From Cinnamomum chago (Eukaryota > Streptophyta > Magnoliopsida > Laurales > Lauraceae), in the NCBI GenBank assembly GCA_038049695.1, contig CP142461.1, positions 35,285,001 through 35,349,000 on the forward strand: a stretch of DNA of 64,000 bases, in the 5' to 3' direction. The position numbers and the translations under genes are program-made. Positions 60,001-64,000 of the stretch are shown piece by piece. The notes beneath the pieces are model-generated. The model had not been told where the DNA came from. It did not search any database and worked only from the letters and a program-made list of their open reading frames with translations. How positions within the stretch are numbered: the stretch's first letter is position 1; the number at the start of each line of letters is the position of its first letter.

Positions 60001-60682
60001 ATGCTATCTGCCAAAGAATTTTGGTGTTGGGTTTTCAGGCGGGGTAAGAACTGTTGGTGATTATAAAGTGGTGCACCAAAGGCCCTTACAGCCACCTGTT
60101 AATCATCAGGAACTATGTCCACCAGGTTTTGTGGGGTCAACCTTGCAGCCAGGATCAAAGGATGGACTTGATAGGCAGTCTCAACAGAAGACACTGAATA
60201 GAAAGCCGAATTCTCCTTTGTCATCATATAATGTAGAGAGACTAGCTGTTCATCGCCAACGTTTGAAACCCATTTCTGCTTCTGAAGATGCCAATTCCAT
60301 GATGAGAGAGGTAATTGTCATTGATGACTCTCCAGAACTGGAGCCAAACTTAAGTTCATTTGATGCAAATTACAGTGTGGGATTGAGACGAAACCAGCCT
60401 TTGCCGGTGGATATTTCGCCTTCACCTATTTTGAGTTCTAATTCAAGAACGACGAAAGGTTTTTCTTGTTTTCCACTACAAAATACTCTCTCGGGGGAGC
60501 TGTCTGGGGGACCAAAACCCAATTTTCTGACATCATGCCCTGGAGCAAATGCAAGGTCTTCAAAGCAAGGAGGGAATGCGGTGGAAGGTCCTGGGATTCT
60601 TTCTCCAAGCCCTTCTATACTTGCGTCTCCTTCAACAGGTTATCTTAACCCAACACTCTACTACCCTTCAAGCTTGCAGTAG
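54945..60682 (+). CDS. UBZ4-like C2HC zinc-finger nuclear protein, plant-specific family (HAPLESS 8-like?)
   Basis: Three coding exons are predicted: 54945-55105, 55749-56964 and 57704-60682, giving 1451 residues. Splice joins are frame-consistent: AG/A makes Arg54 in FSIRDYVFTARSKD, and GAG/ATC joins KDE to IEASDEEY. Residues 51-100 form the best-conserved block (RDYVFTARSKDI, WPFSQPLLQLCLKHGVKD, LPPF). A single zinc finger CPVCKTF..NAHIDQC has ligands C275, C278, H292 and C296, the UBZ4/Rad18 ubiquitin-binding pattern. Basic clusters at 312-321 and in exon 3 (KRKSSIFKRSQKDR, EKKRRL) look like nuclear signals. An acidic patch lies near 750-770 and VIVIDDSPELEP at 1329-1340. The C-terminal half is Ser/Pro-rich and probably disordered. 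From memory, related plant proteins are labelled uncharacterised or HAPLESS 8-like; molecular function is unknown. The gene is single in the window, and no mobile element interrupts its exons. Confidence 0.85.
55106..55748 (+). other. coding intron 1 (643 bp)
   Basis: The donor ATAAG/GTGAAT and acceptor GTGTTTCAG/AGATT join exon 1 to exon 2 in phase 2 and restore the conserved SIRDYVF reading. A frame open through the acceptor from 55645 is intronic read-through, not the true start. Confidence 0.75.
56965..57703 (+). other. coding intron 2 (739 bp) with (TC)22 at its donor
   Basis: The predicted donor is GAG/GTCTCTCTC, so the microsatellite at 56966-57009 starts at intron position +2. An AT run follows (57011-57028). 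The acceptor is TTGGTAACCAG/ATC at 57703. Retention would add 75 residues (Ser-Leu repeats, then a hydrophobic stretch) and stop at 57190, giving a 534-residue truncated protein that keeps the zinc finger. The donor is non-consensus from +3 onward. Confidence 0.65.
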
Positions 60683-61125
60683 GGGGAACAGGTTATGTAT
60701 GTGTATTATCAGGTCTAGCAGCCTTAATGGTGAGTGCTTCAATGTTGAAAACCGATATTTTGTGTTTTCTGCTGTTGAGTTAGAGATGGATCAGAACATG
60801 TGATATTCCAGTGCTGACTCATGGGGGGAGATATTCGGGAGCAAAGCAATGAGCACATGATGGAGCAGAACGGAGCACCATGCATCCCAAGAAGCATCAT
60901 AAGGCCAAAATGTTTTTTTTTTTTTTCCTGATGGTCTAGAGTTCACATATTGTCTGTATAATTCACGCCGAGTCAAAATCTAAATCGGCTATAGACGGTT
61001 TTTTGAGGCTGCTATCTGTGAGAAAGCAGTGTAAGAGAATGTTTGTGCACACTCTTGAATAATCATGAATCTGACCAACCTTTCTGAATAATATTTTCAT
61101 TTTCTAATAAATAATGATGATCAAC
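60683..61125 (+). terminator. 3' UTR and poly(A) signal region
   Basis: Following the TAG at 60680, an AT-rich tail leads to AATAAA at 61106-61111 (within CTAATAAATAATG), a plausible plant near-upstream element. An earlier alternative site cannot be excluded. Short open frames across the stop are not genes. Confidence 0.45.
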
Positions 61126-61514
61126 TGCCAATTGATACAGAAATTTGTCTCATGCTTGCAACTTTTCTTATTGAATTTACTGTTAACCCATAAAGACTTT
61201 CTTTTGTTTGAACAATTGCATTGGAACCTGTTGATAATACATTTTTTTTAATCTTTATTTTATTCTCAACTAGTTTGTTATTATGGAGATTAAGTTAAAC
61301 CAAATGTCTAGGTAACATGGAATTCTTTTACTAATAAAGCAACATGGTACTCTTTTCATCTCCTCATTTCTGAAAAGACTATTTCATATCTATTTACCAA
61401 AATCCCTCATACATCCAGGTCTCAAGTGAATGCTTCTGCATAACATTCTGATTACTTGAGTCTATAATTTTGGCCTTGAACAGTTTAAACTCATGTGGTG
61501 GTGTTGGGGAGTAC
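61126..61514. other. intergenic, no gene seen
   Basis: AT-rich downstream flank of the host gene. Nothing recognised. Confidence 0.45.
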
Positions 61515-61517
61515 TAA

Positions 61518-61862
61518 GGGCACTTTTGGTTGTGTGCAACAGTTTTCCTCACATTTTATCTCCTGTAATTGTATTTTCTATGACAAATGGAAGCTAAATT
61601 CTCTATTTTTTAACATTTTAACTTCTATTGTTCAGTGCTGTAATATATTTTCCATGGTGAAGTGTGGTTCTTCTTCCTGTCTAAAGACTGCCAAAAAAAT
61701 GGTTTTTGGCTTTTGAGGTCCAAATCTGCTACCCATAAAAATCACAAAATGTTTTCACCTCGAAACTGAGAACTGTGGTAGATTATAATACCACAATGGA
61801 AAATCCTCCTCTCAAAACACCATTTTTATTTTCCATAGAAAATGCTTTGTGCAAACATGCCC
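61518..61862. mobile_element. Tourist-like (PIF/Harbinger) MITE, copy 3
   Basis: 345 bp. The left end is GGGCACTTTTGGTTGTGTGCAA after TAA (61515-61517). The right end is TTTGTGCAAACATGCCC, followed by TCA (a decayed duplication). The terminal pattern GGGCAYGTTTG..GTGYAA relates it to the 1307 and 39573 copies. The interior holds TTTTCCATAGAAAATG words like those of the family. Confidence 0.6.
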
Positions 61863-62527
61863 TCAGAGCCCGTTTGTTTGCTGGGTATTTTAAACTAAGG
61901 AATCAAGTGATAGCTTTCTATAAAATAACCATCAATTAGCGCCTTTTTGGTAGGGAAGTGGTTACTTAGTAAGATCACTCTAATAATCAATTAATCAAGT
62001 CCTAGCAAAGAGTCTCATCAACCCCTTTGGCTATTATTCTTCAACTCTAACTCTTTAATTAATGTTCCTTTGCTGGAACTTGTTTTCCAATGAATTTCTA
62101 GAAATTCAATTTGAAGAAGGAAAAAGGGCCCTTAGGCTTGCATGGAAACAACTGAAAATAGAATTATCTTTCATGAAATATATTGTTAAGAGTATATGTG
62201 GAAGGACAACCTACCCACCTAGGGAACGCTGGGTGGCTGTGTGGGTGTCTCCTGTTTCTCAATCTAAATATTTAGAGTACTTAGAATTTCTCTTGTATTT
62301 TTGTGTTTAACGAAGGCCCCATGTCGAAGACATTTTTAATGTTGATAGTGCGTAGGTTTGATTATGGAACGCCTAAGTGCACTTATATCAAATCATCTGA
62401 AAGGGAAAAGAAGTCAACAAAGTTTTAAAGCACTAAGTAGCTTTGCATTATCTTAATTGTAAGTTGATTTGTTCTATCATGATGATGACTAATGAGAATA
62501 AATGGGGGCCGAGAGACTAAAGAGATC

Positions 62528-62530
<3 letters not shown>
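61863..62530. other. intergenic, no gene seen
   Basis: A GAGCCCGTTTGTTTGC phrase at 61866 resembles a MITE terminus, but no partner was located. No gene supported. Confidence 0.4.
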
Positions 62531-62574
<44 letters not shown>

Positions 62575-62679
62575 GGGGTTTTACACTGAAAAGAACCCAC
62601 CACTCCATAAAGCCTGTAAACTAGCCGTTGTGATTCGTACATGTTTACTACTCCCCCAAGAGAGACGTTACGTCCCCAC

Positions 62680-62728
<49 letters not shown>
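62531..62728. repeat. inverted pair of microsatellites (TC)20 and (GA)n
   Basis: (TC)20 at 62531-62570 and (GA)22 at 62684-62728 lie 113 bp apart and are reverse complements, so the pair can fold into a 40-bp hairpin. Ser-Leu and Arg-Glu open frames across them are by-products. A short GA tract recurs at 62780-62793. Confidence 0.9.
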
Positions 62729-62730
<2 letters not shown>

Positions 62731-64000
62731 AATATGAACATACGATGTTAAAGTCATGTTCTCATGTCAGTTCACTGTGAGAGAGAGAGAGAGCATGAAA
62801 AACACGCTTATAAACGTTTCATGTTGGGTTGAGAGAGGGAAAGAATGAGTGTGCACTAACACCGGAGACCGTATTCATAATTTAGAGTTCTATTCTTTGG
62901 TTTTTTTTTTTTTTCCTGTTTTCTTTTTTTCTTTTTTCTTTTTTTTTGGCCATATTGGTATGAGTTCCCGAGAGATATAAAGAAAATATGCCCACCTAAA
63001 GATTGATTCCTGGGTAAATCTATGAGAGGTGTGCTATCCACAGCGACAGCTCTTTGATTTAGCGGTAGCTCTTTGATTAACGGGGATTCTTTACATGCAT
63101 ATTGGAGTGTTTGACAAACATTTAATTATCCTTTTCTGTTTGTACAGCTTGTTCATAAATTAGAGCATTTGTCTCTTTAAAAATAAGTTAAGGGGAGCTA
63201 CTATTTTTTATAGCCTTTTTAGTTAAAGCTTATAAAGGTGGCAATGCAAAATATACTAGAGTTTTAGGCAAAAATAACACACAAAATTTTCAAAATGACA
63301 CAAATGGTGGGTTTTATATTATGTTTTTTAAAAAGTAGGCCCCAATTACCTCATAAAATAAAAGGTTTTTTATGATTTTATCAAACAAACTAATTGTATA
63401 TTAGAACTTAAAATTAGTATTTTGTTTTAGACCTTAATTAAATTAACTCTTATTAATTATTTTAGAGTCTTCAAATGGTCCCAAACATTTGTCTTAAGTT
63501 TTAGGAACCTTTGTCTACAGCGCACAATAGGAGCAAGGAAATGACCCCCCTTGAAAGCGAGAGTAAGTAAGTTCAAGTCCTCTCTTAAAAATTAAGAGTA
63601 GAAGAAAATGCGGCTCTTCACCCTCTAATGCACTTTGATTCTCTATAACTTTTAAAAGACAAAAAAATCTCTCAGCTAAAAAAAGGGTGAACTTATATAG
63701 AGGTAGAAATGGCCAAATTGATTGGCATAAGCATAACCGTTGGATATCCATTTTAATTCTAAAGGAACAGGTAGGTATTCAAATGGTATTCCTGAGTAGG
63801 CATGAAAGGTATTGTTTTTTAGATGCCCTTTTCTCACTCCACTTTTCTTTTCATTTGTTGTTACATGAGAAATAGTTGTGTGGAATGTGCATTGCATGGA
63901 AAAAGCTAGACAACCCCATAACTCTATGGGCTTTGTGGAGCCCACTGTTTGGCCCAATAAATGTTCTCCACGTCGCAGTTTTGAGAGGAGGTGCATTTGC
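62729..64000. other. intergenic, no gene seen
   Basis: AT-rich. AGTAAGTTCAAGTCCTCTC near 63566 resembles a tRNA-type B box of a SINE relic. No coding region supported on either strand. Confidence 0.4.

Noticed and set aside
1..64000. CRISPR array, bacterial operon, phage or defence system
   Set aside because: All tandem repeats seen are microsatellites, minisatellites or TE parts, and the gene structure is that of a plant nuclear genome.

Overview
The window is nuclear DNA of a flowering plant. It is AT-rich intergenic sequence crowded with plant transposable elements (L1-like LINE, Ty3/gypsy and Ty1/copia remnants, hAT, PIF/Harbinger and Mutator-like MITEs, tRNA-derived SINEs), plus one intron-containing host gene with a plant-type leader intron. 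The species cannot be fixed from the sequence alone. There are no operons, no CRISPR array and no rRNA or convincing tRNA gene.

Layout. 1-17 kb: repeat-littered intergenic DNA holding MITEs of the PIF/Harbinger (TAA target duplication) and hAT (8-bp target duplication) types, several SINE copies and a decayed RNase H end of an older LINE. 17.1-17.65 kb: a degenerate satellite with a unit of about 145 bp. 17.7-23.8 kb: a nearly full-length L1-like LINE on the + strand. It has an ORF1 with a DUF4283-type domain and zinc knuckle, then an ORF2 with AP endonuclease, reverse transcriptase and a C-terminal zf-RVT domain. It is inactivated by two in-frame TAG codons, one frameshift and an altered catalytic motif. 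24-41 kb: more MITEs, including two very small Mutator-like fold-back elements with perfect 9-bp target duplications, a Ty1/copia 3' end with its LTR, and a related solo LTR. 41.8-46.8 kb: a decayed Ty3/gypsy (probably Del/Tekay-like) element with an internal deletion. A 1.8-kb PIF/Harbinger-like DNA element carrying a Myb/SANT-like ORF is nested inside it. 48.2-49.5 kb: a DNA element of unknown coding content flanked by a perfect 8-bp duplication.

52.7-61.1 kb holds the only host gene I can support. It is a + strand gene with a CT-rich leader, a T-rich leader intron and upstream ORFs. Three coding exons are predicted to encode a 1451-residue protein with one C2HC (UBZ4-like) zinc finger, basic nuclear-localisation-like clusters and a low-complexity C-terminal half. 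It belongs to a plant-specific family of poorly characterised proteins; I recall members annotated as HAPLESS 8-like but could not verify that. A (TC)22 microsatellite starts exactly at its second coding-intron donor.

No new defence, metabolic or regulatory system is evident. The observations most worth checking are the host gene's leader with stacked upstream ORFs, the microsatellite at its splice donor, the TIR-only Mutator MITEs, and the Myb-carrying Harbinger element nested in the gypsy copy.
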